From the NCBI GenBank assembly GCA_016779995.1, contig JADHMO010000004.1, positions 109,176-173,175 of the forward strand: a stretch of 64,000 bases of DNA, given 5' to 3'. Of this stretch, positions 55,039 to 64,000 are shown piece by piece. Numbering within the stretch: position 1 is the stretch's first letter; each line of letters starts with the position of its first letter. A program made the position numbers and the translations under genes. The notes beneath the pieces are model-generated. The model was given only the letters and a program-made list of their open reading frames with translations. It was not told the origin of the DNA and did not search any database. Source of the DNA: Flavobacteriales bacterium (GTDB taxonomy: Bacteria > Bacteroidota > Bacteroidia > Flavobacteriales > UBA7312).

Positions 55039-55046
55039 TAGTTTTG
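55039..55046 (+). promoter_or_regulatory. Probable -7 element of the ATP synthase operon
   Basis: TAGTTTTG, a perfect TAnnTTTG match 35 bp upstream of the atpB start. It lies in the 117-bp gap after the four-helix membrane gene. Confidence 0.42.
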
Positions 55047-55081
55047 CAGCGAATTCCATAACAGCAATTTTTTGCAGACGA

Positions 55082-56221
55082 ATGAGAAGAAAAATTAATT
55101 TATTAGCCTTACTTTTTACACTAACTATTAGCAGTGTAACTTTTGCAAAATCTGACAATACACACCAAAAAGACACTCCAGAAGAGGTAAAAGGTTTCAT
55201 CAAGCATCACTTGAAAGACGCCCATTATTTTGAGCTTTTTCACGGTGTAAAAATGCCGCTACCAATTATTGTTTGGGACAATGGTATTCAATTCTTCTTG
55301 TCTTCAGACTTCAAGAAGGTTGAGGTTAAAGAGGTCACAGCACCCGATTCAACCATTACTTTTGAGCCGCTTAGCGAGAGCGACACTGTAGCTAAAGAAA
55401 GTAGAGACTACCTTTATGAGTCTAAGAGTTCTAATTACTCCATTTTCCACGGAAAAATAGTGGCGGCACAACATGGAGATATGCTGCTCAAACTTAACTC
55501 AGACGGTAAGAAAAAGCTAATCAGCCACCCCTACTTAATTGACTTTTCTATTACAAAAAACGTTTTAATGACTCTGTTGATTTGCGTTTTAATATTCTTT
55601 CTTTTTACAGGTCTTTCAAAATCTTATAGCAAAGGACCCCTGCCTACCGGCTTTGGTAGATTATTAGAGCCACTCGTTTTATTTATCAGAGACGACATCG
55701 CTATTCCTAACATTGGAGAAAAGCACTACAAAAGATACATGAGTTACTTGCTAACGGTATTCTTTTTCATCTGGATTGTGAACCTAGCTGGAATGACACC
55801 CTTAGGAATTAACATCACAGGAAATATAGCCATCACATTTTCGTTGGCACTGATTACTTATTTAATCACACAATTTACAGCAAACAAAAATTATTGGGGA
55901 CACATCTTTTGGATGCCTGGCGTACCAGTACCAATGAAATTTGTTCTTATGCCCATAGAGCTTTTAGGAACAATCATTAAGCCATTTTCTCTAATGATAC
56001 GTTTGTATGCTAACATTACAGCGGGTCACGTGGTGTTGATGTCGCTTATTGGTTTAGTGTTTTTCGCCTCCAATTTATTTGCTTTTGGATCATTTTTTGG
56101 ACTAACACTATTCTTAGGAGTTATTGAATTGCTTGTAGCCTTTTTACAGGCTTACATATTCACTATGCTAACAGCCCTTTATTTTGGTGCTGCAGTAGAA
56201 GAACATCACGATGAACATTAA
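55082..56221 (+). CDS. atpB: F0F1 ATP synthase subunit a
   Basis: 379 residues, about 110 longer than in E. coli. The extra part is an N-terminal signal peptide (1-22) and a periplasmic stretch to about residue 150, usual for Bacteroidota. The essential Arg is Arg307 in SLMIRLYANITAGH; other elements are LNLAGMTPLGINITGNIAITFSL-type helices and IELLVAFLQAYIFTMLTALY at the end. It forms the proton half-channels. First gene of atpB-E-F-H-A-G. Confidence 0.96.
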   Translation: MRRKINLLALLFTLTISSVTFAKSDNTHQKDTPEEVKGFIKHHLKDAHYFELFHGVKMPLPIIVWDNGIQFFLSSDFKKVEVKEVTAPDSTITFEPLSESDTVAKESRDYLYESKSSNYSIFHGKIVAAQHGDMLLKLNSDGKKKLISHPYLIDFSITKNVLMTLLICVLIFFLFTGLSKSYSKGPLPTGFGRLLEPLVLFIRDDIAIPNIGEKHYKRYMSYLLTVFFFIWIVNLAGMTPLGINITGNIAITFSLALITYLITQFTANKNYWGHIFWMPGVPVPMKFVLMPIELLGTIIKPFSLMIRLYANITAGHVVLMSLIGLVFFASNLFAFGSFFGLTLFLGVIELLVAFLQAYIFTMLTALYFGAAVEEHHDEH

Positions 56222-56256
56222 GATATTAACTAATTATTAACTTTAAATTTTTTATT

Positions 56257-56448
56257 ATGACTATTCCAAATATTGTAGGAGCGGGATTAATTGTAATCGG
56301 TGCAGGTTTAGGTATTGGTAAAATCGGTGGCTCTGCCATGGATGCTATCGCTAGACAACCTGAGGCGACTTCAAAAATCCAAACAGCAATGATTATTGCC
56401 GCTGCACTTATTGAAGGTATTGGATTTGCTGCATTATTTGCTGCCTAA
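56257..56448 (+). CDS. atpE: F0F1 ATP synthase subunit c
   Basis: 63 residues, hairpin of two helices. Loop ARQPEA near residues 32-37 and the ion-binding Glu53 in AALIEGIGFAA. The Gly-rich first helix (GAGLIVIGAGLGIGKIGG) supports c-ring packing. No sodium-type signature (Gln in helix 1 with ES/T after the Glu) is seen, so a proton ring is likely. It is followed by a strong hairpin. Confidence 0.96.
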   Translation: MTIPNIVGAGLIVIGAGLGIGKIGGSAMDAIARQPEATSKIQTAMIIAAALIEGIGFAALFAA

Positions 56449-56459
56449 TTCATCATTTT

Positions 56460-56496
56460 AAATCAAAGCTGTAAGGGTTGCTTACAGTTTTGATTT
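56460..56496 (+). promoter_or_regulatory. Strong stem-loop between atpE and atpF
   Basis: A 16-bp stem with one G-T pair and a 5-nt loop (GGTTG at 56476-56480). The 5' arm is 56460-56475 and the 3' arm 56481-56496. It is followed only by TTAGC, not a clean T run, so it is better read as an mRNA-stabilising or partial attenuation structure than as a full terminator. Confidence 0.7.
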
Positions 56497-56528
56497 TAGC
56501 ATTTTAAAAAGAAAAATAAAGATATAAT

Positions 56529-57026
56529 ATGGATTTATTTAACGACTTTTCACTTGGCTTGTTTGTTTGGCAAACCGTTTTATTTTTAGCTCTTTTATTC
56601 TTATTAAGAAAATACGCTTGGAAACCTATTCTTAGCGCGGTAGAAGAAAGAGAAGAAGGTATTAAAAATGCTTTGGAGGCAGCAGATAACGCCAAAAAAG
56701 AGATGGAAGCCCTCAATGCTGACAACGAGCGTATTTTGCGTGAAGCAAAAGCCGAAAGAGATAGCATACTCAAGGAAGCAAGAGAGATAAAAGAAACAAT
56801 TATTACTGAGGCAAAGACACAAGCTACAGAAGAAGCAGATAAGGTTTTGGCATCAGCAAGAGAGCAAATCAACAATGAAAAATTGGCGGCTATTACAGAG
56901 CTTAAAAACCAGGTAGCAGACCTTTCTATTGATATTGCAGAAAAAGTATTGAAGTCAGAATTGAAAGACGCTGACAAACAAAAAGAATTAGTAAACAACG
57001 CTTTGAAAGAGGCGGCTTTGAGTTAA
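56529..57026 (+). CDS. atpF: F0F1 ATP synthase subunit b
   Basis: 165 residues. A membrane helix (about 8-27, FVWQTVLFLALLFLLRKYAWKPI) is followed by a long amphipathic, charged helix rich in Ala/Glu/Lys to the end. It forms the peripheral stalk that links subunit a to the catalytic head through delta. It is 80 bp after atpE (with the hairpin between) and 1 bp before atpH. Confidence 0.94.
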   Translation: MDLFNDFSLGLFVWQTVLFLALLFLLRKYAWKPILSAVEEREEGIKNALEAADNAKKEMEALNADNERILREAKAERDSILKEAREIKETIITEAKTQATEEADKVLASAREQINNEKLAAITELKNQVADLSIDIAEKVLKSELKDADKQKELVNNALKEAALS

Positions 57027-57027
57027 G

Positions 57028-57582
57028 ATGAGAAACACAAGAGCAACACTGAGGTATGCTAAGTCTTTACTAGAGTTAGCCAAAGAGCAAAACACATTAG
57101 AGCTTTGCAAAACAGATATGGCTAGTGTCGTATCTCTATGTCAAAACTCTAGAGAGTTAGTTTTGTTGTTGAAAAGCCCTGTGGTTAAGACCGATAAAAA
57201 ACTAACCATTATAGCCGAAGTATTTGTAGGTTGTTCACCTTTGGCGTTAAGTTTTATTAACCTCATTACTAAAAAGAAAAGAGAAGCTCTATTGTTTGAT
57301 ATAGCACAAGGCTTTTTAGATTTATACAAAATTGACCAAGGCATTGAATCGGCAACCCTAACCACAGCTGTTGCATTAGATGAAGACACCAGACAACAAG
57401 TCTTAGACTTCATCAAAAAGCAAGGCGTTAGTCAGGTCGATTTAACAGAACAAGTAGATGAAAGCCTTATCGGTGGAGCAATCCTTAGGTTGGGCGACAA
57501 ACAACTAGACGCCAGCGTAGCGCGTCAGATAAAAGATTTAAAACAATCGTTTAATAAAAACCTTTACATAAAGGACTTCTAA
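57028..57582 (+). CDS. atpH: F0F1 ATP synthase subunit delta
   Basis: 184 residues. N-terminal six-helix domain ([21 protein letters not shown]) that binds the alpha subunits, and a C-terminal part with the OSCP/delta signature [30 protein letters not shown] near residues 145-172. It closes the peripheral stalk. It is 10 bp before atpA. Confidence 0.94.
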   Translation: MRNTRATLRYAKSLLELAKEQNTLELCKTDMASVVSLCQNSRELVLLLKSPVVKTDKKLTIIAEVFVGCSPLALSFINLITKKKREALLFDIAQGFLDLYKIDQGIESATLTTAVALDEDTRQQVLDFIKKQGVSQVDLTEQVDESLIGGAILRLGDKQLDASVARQIKDLKQSFNKNLYIKDF

Positions 57583-57592
57583 ATTAACAACT

Positions 57593-59173
57593 ATGGCAGA
57601 AGTAAAACCAGCTGAGGTATCAGCAATTTTAAGACAACAATTAGCAGGGTTCAAATCTGAATCGGACTTACAAGAGGTAGGAACTGTATTGCAAGTGGGT
57701 GATGGTATTGCTCGTGTTTACGGTTTAACCAACGTTCAGTCGGGTGAGCTTATAGAATTCGAAAGCGGACTACAAGGTATCGTTCTAAACTTAGAAGAAG
57801 ATAATGTCGGAGCGGTATTATTAGGACCTTCTAAAGGGATTAAAGAAGGCGATGTTGTTAAAAGAACCAACCGTATTGCTTCTATCAATGTAGGAGAAGG
57901 TATGTTGGGTCGAGTAGTAGATACTCTTGGAAACCCTATCGATGGTAAAGGACCTATTCAGGGCGACACTTATGAAATGCCAATTGAAAGAAAGGCACCG
58001 GGTGTTATTTACCGTCAGCCAGTAAACGAGCCATTACAAACAGGTATCAAAGCCATCGATGCTATGATTCCGGTTGGTAGAGGACAAAGGGAGCTAATTA
58101 TTGGTGACCGTCAGACAGGAAAGACTGCCGTAGCTATTGACACCATTATCAACCAAAAAGAATTTTATGATAAGGGAGAACCTGTATTCTGTATCTACGT
58201 TGCCGTAGGACAAAAAGGCTCTACCGTAGCAGCTATAGCTAAGACTTTAGAAGATGCTGGAGCATTGCCTTACACCGTTATTGTAGCGTCTAATGCTTCT
58301 GACCCTGCACCGATGCAGTTTTACGCACCACTTGCTGGAGCTGCTATTGGCGAATACTTTAGAGATACAGGTCGTCCAGCATTGATTGTATTTGACGATT
58401 TATCTAAACAAGCGGTAGCCTATCGTGAGGTATCTTTATTATTAAGAAGACCACCAGGTCGTGAGGCTTATCCAGGTGATGTATTCTACTTACACTCACG
58501 TTTATTGGAAAGAGCTGCCAAAGTGATTAATGATGATGCTATTGCCGCTCAAATGAACGATTTACCAGAATCCTTAAAAGGTATGGTAAAAGGTGGAGGT
58601 TCATTAACTGCTCTACCTATTATTGAAACACAAGCGGGTGACGTATCGGCTTATATTCCTACCAATGTAATTTCTATTACAGATGGTCAGATTTTCTTAG
58701 ATGGTGACTTATTTAACTCGGGGGTTCGTCCAGCTATTAACGTAGGTATTTCGGTATCTCGTGTAGGGGGTTCGGCACAAATTAAATCCATGAAGAAAAT
58801 TTCAGGAACCTTAAAATTAGACCAAGCACAGTACCGTGAGCTAGAGGCTTTTGCTAAGTTCGGTTCGGATTTGGATGCGGCTACTACGGCGGTTATCGAA
58901 AAAGGTAAGCGTAATGTGGAAATCCTTAAACAAGGTCAATACTCACCATTAAGAGTAGAAGAACAAGCAGCTATCATTTTCTGTGGTACTAATGGTCTTT
59001 TGATGGACGTACCAACTGAAAAGGTAAAGGAATTCGAAGCGGAGTTTATCGCTTTCTTACACAACAAGCACCAAGACGTCTTAGACGCTTTGGCAGCAGG
59101 TAAGTTAAGCGACGATATTACTGACACTTTACGTGCAGTATGTGCCGATTTATCTAAGAAATACGCAGCATAA
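57593..59173 (+). CDS. atpA: F0F1 ATP synthase subunit alpha
   Basis: 526 residues. Walker [14 protein letters not shown] near residue 170, Walker B-like [10 protein letters not shown] near 265, and the [22 protein letters not shown] block near 285. It carries the non-catalytic nucleotide sites. The catalytic beta subunit is not in this cluster. It is 3 bp before atpG. Confidence 0.98.
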   Translation: MAEVKPAEVSAILRQQLAGFKSESDLQEVGTVLQVGDGIARVYGLTNVQSGELIEFESGLQGIVLNLEEDNVGAVLLGPSKGIKEGDVVKRTNRIASINVGEGMLGRVVDTLGNPIDGKGPIQGDTYEMPIERKAPGVIYRQPVNEPLQTGIKAIDAMIPVGRGQRELIIGDRQTGKTAVAIDTIINQKEFYDKGEPVFCIYVAVGQKGSTVAAIAKTLEDAGALPYTVIVASNASDPAPMQFYAPLAGAAIGEYFRDTGRPALIVFDDLSKQAVAYREVSLLLRRPPGREAYPGDVFYLHSRLLERAAKVINDDAIAAQMNDLPESLKGMVKGGGSLTALPIIETQAGDVSAYIPTNVISITDGQIFLDGDLFNSGVRPAINVGISVSRVGGSAQIKSMKKISGTLKLDQAQYRELEAFAKFGSDLDAATTAVIEKGKRNVEILKQGQYSPLRVEEQAAIIFCGTNGLLMDVPTEKVKEFEAEFIAFLHNKHQDVLDALAAGKLSDDITDTLRAVCADLSKKYAA

Positions 59174-59176
59174 ACT

Positions 59177-60031
59177 ATGGCTAACTTAAAAGAAATACGG
59201 GCAAGGATTACTTCGGTAGGTTCTACTATGCAAATTACATCTGCCATGAAAATGGTATCGGCAGCTAAGCTCAAAAGAGCCCAAGACGCCATTACACAGA
59301 TGCGTCCGTATGCCAACAAGTTAAGCGAGTTATTGGTCAATCTGAGCTCTACCCTAGATGCTTCTGAAGGAGGCGTTTACGCTCAAGCTAGAGAGGTCAA
59401 ATCCATACTTATTGTAGCGGTGACTTCCAACAGAGGGTTGTGCGGTGCTTTTAACAACAACGTGATAAAAGGTGCTAAGGCATTAGCTGAAGACTACGAG
59501 CAAGCTGCTTTTGTGACCATAGGAAAAAAAGCCTCTGAGTATTTTGCTAAAAACGGTTATGAAGTTATATCTTCTCATGACGACTTGTACAACGACCTTA
59601 GTTTTGCCAACACTTCGGCTATTGCCCAAGACTTGATGGATCACTTTGTAGAAGGGCGTTACGACAAAGTCGTGGTGGTGTATAACCAATTTAAAAATGC
59701 AGCTTCTCAGAACCTCATGACAGAAGCCTATTTGCCAGTAGAAACACCAGCTGACGATACAGCCACTATTGGCGATTACATTTTCGAACCTGAAAAGGAA
59801 GAAATTGTAGCCGAGCTTATCCCTAAATCATTGAAAGTACAACTTTTCAAAGCAGTTTTAGATTCTCACGCTTCTGAGCATGGCGCACGTATGACGGCTA
59901 TGCACAAGGCAACGGACAATGCTGGTGAACTCAAAAGAGAACTGACCTTGACTTATAACAAGGCTAGACAAGCCGCCATTACGGGAGAAATTCTCGAAAT
60001 TGTGGGGGGTGCTGAGGCCTTAAACGGTTAA
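59177..60031 (+). CDS. atpG: F0F1 ATP synthase subunit gamma
   Basis: 284 residues. Rotor shaft. The N-terminal helix IRARITSVGSTMQITSAMKMVSAAKLKRAQ and the C-terminal helix ELTLTYNKARQAAITGEILEIVGGAEAL are both canonical; SNRGLCGAFN sits in the Rossmann part near residue 80. Last gene of the operon; a terminator follows 23 bp later, so atpD and atpC (beta, epsilon) must lie elsewhere. Confidence 0.97.
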   Translation: MANLKEIRARITSVGSTMQITSAMKMVSAAKLKRAQDAITQMRPYANKLSELLVNLSSTLDASEGGVYAQAREVKSILIVAVTSNRGLCGAFNNNVIKGAKALAEDYEQAAFVTIGKKASEYFAKNGYEVISSHDDLYNDLSFANTSAIAQDLMDHFVEGRYDKVVVVYNQFKNAASQNLMTEAYLPVETPADDTATIGDYIFEPEKEEIVAELIPKSLKVQLFKAVLDSHASEHGARMTAMHKATDNAGELKRELTLTYNKARQAAITGEILEIVGGAEALNG

Positions 60032-60054
60032 GCACAAGTACATAAACAATATAC

Positions 60055-60081
60055 AAAAGCCCGTTCGTCGGGCTTTTTTTT
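60055..60081 (+). terminator. Rho-independent terminator of the ATP synthase operon
   Basis: Stem AAAAGCCCG with CGGGCTTTT, loop TTCGT, T run through 60081. It is 23 bp after the atpG stop. Confidence 0.92.
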
Positions 60082-60192
60082 GTTTCATCACAAAAACCTC
60101 TATACTCGTCAAAAATTACTTGACTTTCTCATTCTTTTCTATCTAAATTTATACGCAGCTTAGTCTTGACTTAATTTTTAAAACTTAAGACT

Positions 60193-63100
60193 ATGAAAAG
60201 ATTTTTACTTCTACTTAATTTAAGCCTCTTTGCTTTGGGCTTAATGGCACAAAACAATGAGGTTTCTGGTCCAAATTTTGGGCTTTTAAACCTAACAAAT
60301 GGTTTTTATCGCCCTAATTCAGAGATTCATACCTCAACATCTAATTATATGGGTTCAGCTTGCCAAGGAGAAACACACCAACTAAAATTGGTACCTAACT
60401 CATCCAGCTTTAATGATTCGCCACAACATACTATTACTCCTCTTGATAGTAGTTTTGATGTTACTATAGTCAACACTACATACCCCAATCCAGCATCTGT
60501 AACTTTCAATCAATCAGGAATATTTTATTTTTCTTTTAGTGAACATGTTGGGGTTATGTTTCATATGCTTGTATACCCTTCCGAAATTACAATAACACCT
60601 TCTAATGCTAGTATATACTTAGGTCAAGACATAGAATTATCTTCAAATAGTCAACCTAACCAATGGTCTATGGGTGATGGCACCACCTATACATCAAACC
60701 CTGTCATTCACACCTATGAAAGCACAGGCGAGTATACGGTTAACTTAAATGCAGGTAGTGAAAATTGTGAAGGACAAGCCGAAGCTATTGTTACCGTTCT
60801 TCCTAACAACCCAACAATAGCTTCTAGCAATTTAAATCCTTGCGTTAATGAGAACATTACCCTTTCAGCTTCTTGCCCTTATGAAGAAGGCGTTGGACTT
60901 TGGCAATGGTTGGTTAATGGACAAATTATTGGTAGCGGTCAGCAAATAAACTGGACACCCACAAGCGAGGGAAGTTACACCATAACCTTAAACACTTATG
61001 ATATCAATAATAATCCAATAGGAAGTGCTCAACTTCAAATACAAACCCCTCCTAGTTTTTCAAATCAAAACATATTAGGCTCTAGCTTTTATTGTGGCAC
61101 TCAAATATATACCATTGAAAACTATAACCCCAATTTTGAATACGACTGGTCGGTGACAGGTGGAACACTTACTGCTGACAACGGTAACACCATTACAGTT
61201 GAGTGGCTAAACAATATCTCTGGAGGACACATAGTACTGAATATATACGACCCCATTACAGGGTGTAAATCTACATCTCGCATAGAGGTCAATAAAAAAT
61301 GCTGTGAAATAAATGGGCTCACCCCAGATTATGTTATCAATGACGGCTGGACACAAGACCCACTTATTGAGCTAAACGGAGGTTCTACCGTAAGCAACAA
61401 AACACTTTTTGTTAATGGTGATTTTCACGTTAATAATGAGCAAATAACATTCAATGGTTGCCGAGTTTTTGTTGCGCCTTACGCCAAAATTTTTATAGAA
61501 GAAGATGAACAAAACAATTACGGGACGCTCATTAGTAATAACTCAATATTTACAGCTTGTTTTGACACGGTTTGGTATGGTTTTGATGTAGATAGAGGAC
61601 ACTTAAAAATAACCAACTCCACAGTTAGCCATGCCGACCATGGTATAATTTTACGTGGAGATGGTTTCGGACAGTCTCACAACGGACAAAGTTTTTTAGA
61701 GCTTAAACACTCTCAATTTTTAAACAATAACACACATCTATTTGCCCAATACAACATTGACACCAATTCAACCATTTATGGCAATACCTTTAATGTAACT
61801 AGCCCTCATTTGATGTATCCTTACCATTATAATACGACTTCTTCAACAGGGATTCTTCTCGTTTATGTGCCCCACATTAATATTGGAGAAAATATAGCTG
61901 ATAACGTTTTTAAAAAAATGTCTTTTGGAATATACAGCAGTTACTCCAATGCGACTATTCGACACAATCAATTCATTGACTTACCAGGGCTAAGCTTTTG
62001 GCCCGAACCTATTAATGGTGTTCATGTGGGAACAGCTATTTATGCCCACACCCCACATTATGAAGACCATACCTTAACTATTCACAACAACACCTTTAGA
62101 GGAAACATAGCTGCTGTTGATGCTGACAAAATGAACATTATTGCTCACAACAACCATTTTGAAGAAGGCTTTATTGGTGTGCGTACCAATTTTTTGAACA
62201 ACCAAAGGGTTGATGTAAACAACAACACGTTTGAGGGTATATCTCAAGGGGTGGTATCTTTTGTTACAGGAGGGGGTAATATCAATTATTCCAAGAATAA
62301 ATTTGAAGTTGGTTCGGTGGCCATTACCTCCTCTAGTGAGCCTGGCACAGCTAATGCCAATCACACGACTTCCATAACAGAAAACTGTATCGCTGACTAT
62401 ACCGTAGGTATATACGTCAATGGCGAATACCAAACCCAAATTAACCGCAATTGGCTATGGAATACCTTTGCTACGGGTATTTCTTTGGTTAGTGCTTTTG
62501 ACACCGATGTTACTTCCAACAACATACAAGGGCAAGGGCATAACCTCATGGCTTCGACTGGCTTACACGCTACTTTGAGCGGTCTCAGCAACATTCGACG
62601 AAATACCGTTGACCATTTTCAAAGGAGTATGCAGTTTACTTCTGCCAACCACGGCACCCGACTCAGAAGCAACCTATTTAGAGACGGTAAGTATGGGGTG
62701 TACTTAGCCAACCAAGGCGTTATTGGCCCTCAAGGCAGCCCTAACGAAGCCTCCGACAACCGCTGGGTGGGTACAGGCAGTCAAGCTTGGGGCACTAACC
62801 GACCTCACCTTTTTAGCCACGATTCTTATGGAGAATTATCGCCCTTTTACCACCGCATGAACAGCCAATCTTTTAGTATGGGAGGTTTTAACCCTTTTAT
62901 GTCGGATATTATGGGGGGGACTTATATTCCAGCCATACCTGTTCATTACAGTCCAGGCTACCCCATCTTGGCGGAGCAGGTGCAGTGCTTTGAGTTGTTG
63001 AACAGGGGCATTATCAATTCTTTTGACGATTACATTCATTTTGTCTTTTCGGAATGGACGGACGACTTTAACCCCTATTGGTTCAATTTTCATCAAATGG

Positions 63101-63768
63101 TATTGCGCTGGATAGGCAAGGAACACCACCTCTTAGAAAACCGTCCCGACTTACAAGCCTTTCTACAAGAAGCCCAACAACGCCCCATTTACAAAATTCA
63201 GCAATCGCTAAAGTATGCCTCAGAAGGGCGTTACGACAAAGCCCGAGAGACCATCAACAAACTAGAAGGCAGGAACGACATTACCCGCACCGCTAAAGAG
63301 GTGTATGATATTTATTTCGGTCAATTGGGACAAGACCGCCCTATGCGTACCCTCAGCTTAGCCAAACAAGATCGCCTCAAGGAATTGGCTAAACTCTGTC
63401 CCTTTACTCACGGTACTGCCGTTTATGTTGCCCGTTCTATGGCACGTTTTTACGATAGAGAGTGGGTCAATTACCGCAACGACTGCGAAATAGGCACCCC
63501 TTGGATAGGTGCTAGAAAGAGCACTTTTGCCCAAGACCTAAAGGTTTATCCTAATCCCTTTGCTGAGGCTTTGCACATAGAAACCAACGGTAGTCGTATA
63601 GGCATTTACGATGTTATGGGTAAGCTACACCACGAGCAAGAGGTGTTATCAGGCAATAAAAACAGCATACTGTTGGGAGACTTACCCATAGGTATCTATA
63701 TCCTCAAAGCCTTTAATGACGATGGTCAGGAGTTGAGCTCCGAAAAGGTCATTAAAATACGCAAGTGA
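60193..63768 (+). CDS. Large secreted PKD/beta-helix protein with T9SS sorting domain
   Basis: 1191 residues. Signal peptide 1-20. PKD/Ig-like domains occupy about 120-355 (for example WSMGDGTTYTSNPVIHTYES). A right-handed parallel beta-helix (about 370-840) shows many turns with Asn ladders such as ATIRHNQF, LTIHNNTF and VDVNNNTF, as in NosD/pectate-lyase-like folds. A helical region (about 1010-1060) precedes the C-terminal type IX sorting domain: VYPNPFAEALHIETNG, IGIYDVMGKL, LPIGIYILKA. Probably a cell-surface or secreted adhesin or glycan-binding protein; no catalytic motif is obvious. The stop overlaps the start of the next frame (TGATG). Confidence 0.82.
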   Translation: MKRFLLLLNLSLFALGLMAQNNEVSGPNFGLLNLTNGFYRPNSEIHTSTSNYMGSACQGETHQLKLVPNSSSFNDSPQHTITPLDSSFDVTIVNTTYPNPASVTFNQSGIFYFSFSEHVGVMFHMLVYPSEITITPSNASIYLGQDIELSSNSQPNQWSMGDGTTYTSNPVIHTYESTGEYTVNLNAGSENCEGQAEAIVTVLPNNPTIASSNLNPCVNENITLSASCPYEEGVGLWQWLVNGQIIGSGQQINWTPTSEGSYTITLNTYDINNNPIGSAQLQIQTPPSFSNQNILGSSFYCGTQIYTIENYNPNFEYDWSVTGGTLTADNGNTITVEWLNNISGGHIVLNIYDPITGCKSTSRIEVNKKCCEINGLTPDYVINDGWTQDPLIELNGGSTVSNKTLFVNGDFHVNNEQITFNGCRVFVAPYAKIFIEEDEQNNYGTLISNNSIFTACFDTVWYGFDVDRGHLKITNSTVSHADHGIILRGDGFGQSHNGQSFLELKHSQFLNNNTHLFAQYNIDTNSTIYGNTFNVTSPHLMYPYHYNTTSSTGILLVYVPHINIGENIADNVFKKMSFGIYSSYSNATIRHNQFIDLPGLSFWPEPINGVHVGTAIYAHTPHYEDHTLTIHNNTFRGNIAAVDADKMNIIAHNNHFEEGFIGVRTNFLNNQRVDVNNNTFEGISQGVVSFVTGGGNINYSKNKFEVGSVAITSSSEPGTANANHTTSITENCIADYTVGIYVNGEYQTQINRNWLWNTFATGISLVSAFDTDVTSNNIQGQGHNLMASTGLHATLSGLSNIRRNTVDHFQRSMQFTSANHGTRLRSNLFRDGKYGVYLANQGVIGPQGSPNEASDNRWVGTGSQAWGTNRPHLFSHDSYGELSPFYHRMNSQSFSMGGFNPFMSDIMGGTYIPAIPVHYSPGYPILAEQVQCFELLNRGIINSFDDYIHFVFSEWTDDFNPYWFNFHQMVLRWIGKEHHLLENRPDLQAFLQEAQQRPIYKIQQSLKYASEGRYDKARETINKLEGRNDITRTAKEVYDIYFGQLGQDRPMRTLSLAKQDRLKELAKLCPFTHGTAVYVARSMARFYDREWVNYRNDCEIGTPWIGARKSTFAQDLKVYPNPFAEALHIETNGSRIGIYDVMGKLHHEQEVLSGNKNSILLGDLPIGIYILKAFNDDGQELSSEKVIKIRK

Positions 63769-64000
63769 TGGTAGTCAACAACACTCATACCATTCTTCAC
63801 AATGCCATTCTGAACGGAGTGAAGAATCTAACCCATAGGCTAGTAGTGGGATTCTTCACTTCGTTCAGAATAGTCGTGAGCATGGTGTTCAGAATAGTCG
63901 TGTACCTTGCGTGTTTATTATGGGTAGCTAATAGCCTGAACGCTCAAAGCTTGTACAACGGCAGTTTTGAAGATCACGATTTGGACACCATCAATTGCCA
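63768..64000 (+). CDS. Secreted protein, N-terminal part (cut by window edge)
   Basis: The frame is open from the ATG at 63768 (TGATG overlap with the preceding gene) to the window end. The more likely start is the ATG at 63882, which begins a signal peptide MVFRIVVYLACLLWVANSLN with AQ at the cleavage site, then SLYNGSFEDHD. The sequence GSFEDxD after a signal peptide is common at the start of Bacteroidota T9SS cargo. The longer start would require translation through a palindromic repeat. The product is truncated by the window and cannot be named further. Confidence 0.6.
   Translation, partial: MVVNNTHTILHNAILNGVKNLTHRLVVGFFTSFRIVVSMVFRIVVYLACLLWVANSLNAQSLYNGSFEDHDLDTINC
63807..63871. repeat. 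REP-like palindromic element
   Basis: Inverted arms 63807-63828 and 63850-63871 match over 22 bp with one mismatch (a G-T pair in RNA), separated by 21 bp. The core words GAATC and TTCAGAAT, with ATTCTTCACTTCGTTCAGAA-type sequence, resemble dispersed palindromes known in flavobacterial genomes. A further half copy (ATTCTTCAC) lies at 63792-63800. Confidence 0.72.
63863..63902 (+). repeat. 16-bp direct repeat overlapping the REP-like element
   Basis: GTTCAGAATAGTCGTG occurs at 63863-63878 and again at 63887-63902, in frame with each other (24 bp apart), flanking the ATG at 63882. Confidence 0.8.

Noticed and set aside
56504..56998. 164-codon minus-strand frame opposite atpF
   Set aside because: Ser/Ala/Leu-rich antisense of the charged coiled coil of subunit b; a known artefact of such sequences.
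61400..62700. Repeated Asn-rich units in the beta-helix protein considered as a tandem repeat or CRISPR-like array
   Set aside because: Repetition is at the protein level (beta-helix turns) with no identical DNA repeats or regular spacers. No CRISPR array was seen anywhere in the window.

Overview
The window looks like chromosomal DNA of a free-living member of the Bacteroidota, most likely Flavobacteriales. The evidence is type IX secretion (a PorW/SprE lipoprotein and several cargo proteins with C-terminal sorting domains), the IPExxxVDY gene between pyk and rnc, a DUF5777 barrel, an ATP synthase cluster without atpD/atpC, an ATP synthase subunit a with a signal peptide and long N-terminal extension, and promoters with the Bacteroidota -7 element TAnnTTTG.

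Layout. (1) 1-9.5 kb: housekeeping genes: an M42 peptidase cut by the window edge, pyk, an IPExxxVDY gene, rnc, fabF, acpP, then purN-rnhA, an M1 aminopeptidase, a biotin carrier protein, a PfkB sugar kinase and tRNA-Asn with a strong terminator. (2) 9.5-32.7 kb: a nitrate-respiration island. It holds a di-haem cytochrome c with narGHJI, an Fnr-type regulator, hemerythrin-moaA, an outer-membrane channel with two NarK transporters, an unknown 154-residue protein, and a molybdenum-cofactor operon (a short ModE, a TSUP transporter, mobA, moaD, moeB-rhodanese, moaE, a moaC-moaB fusion) beside moeA. All steps from GTP to bis-MGD are covered. No nitrite, NO or N2O reductase is present, so only nitrate to nitrite is encoded here. 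(3) 32.7-39.3 kb: a very AT-rich stretch with a flippase, a sulfotransferase, two small envelope genes, RNase R, a 451-bp gene-less gap, rpiB and an M28 peptidase. Strand composition appears to switch here, which suggests the replication terminus. (4) 39.3-44.8 kb: secreted proteins (a propeller protein, a lysyl oxidase with a sorting domain) and a cytochrome c/DUF5777/cytochrome c operon. (5) 44.8-54.4 kb: an ALDH7-type dehydrogenase, rseP, dxr, a GH3-like enzyme, an M23 peptidase, sprE/porW and a bactofilin. (6) 54.4-60.1 kb: atpZ/I, a small membrane protein, atpB-E-F-H-A-G and a terminator. (7) 60.2-64 kb: a large beta-helix cargo protein and the start of another secreted protein whose first codons contain a palindromic repeat.

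The most notable pattern is regulatory. Five copies of the palindrome ATGA-N6-TCAT lie in the promoter regions of the nitrate island. At three of them a perfect TAnnTTTG element sits exactly 33 bp (centre to centre) downstream, and at a fourth a 4/6 match does. This is the geometry of an activator bound near -40. The island encodes one fitting regulator, an Fnr homologue with the cysteines expected for an oxygen-sensing cluster. The boxes define a regulon that includes one protein of unknown function.
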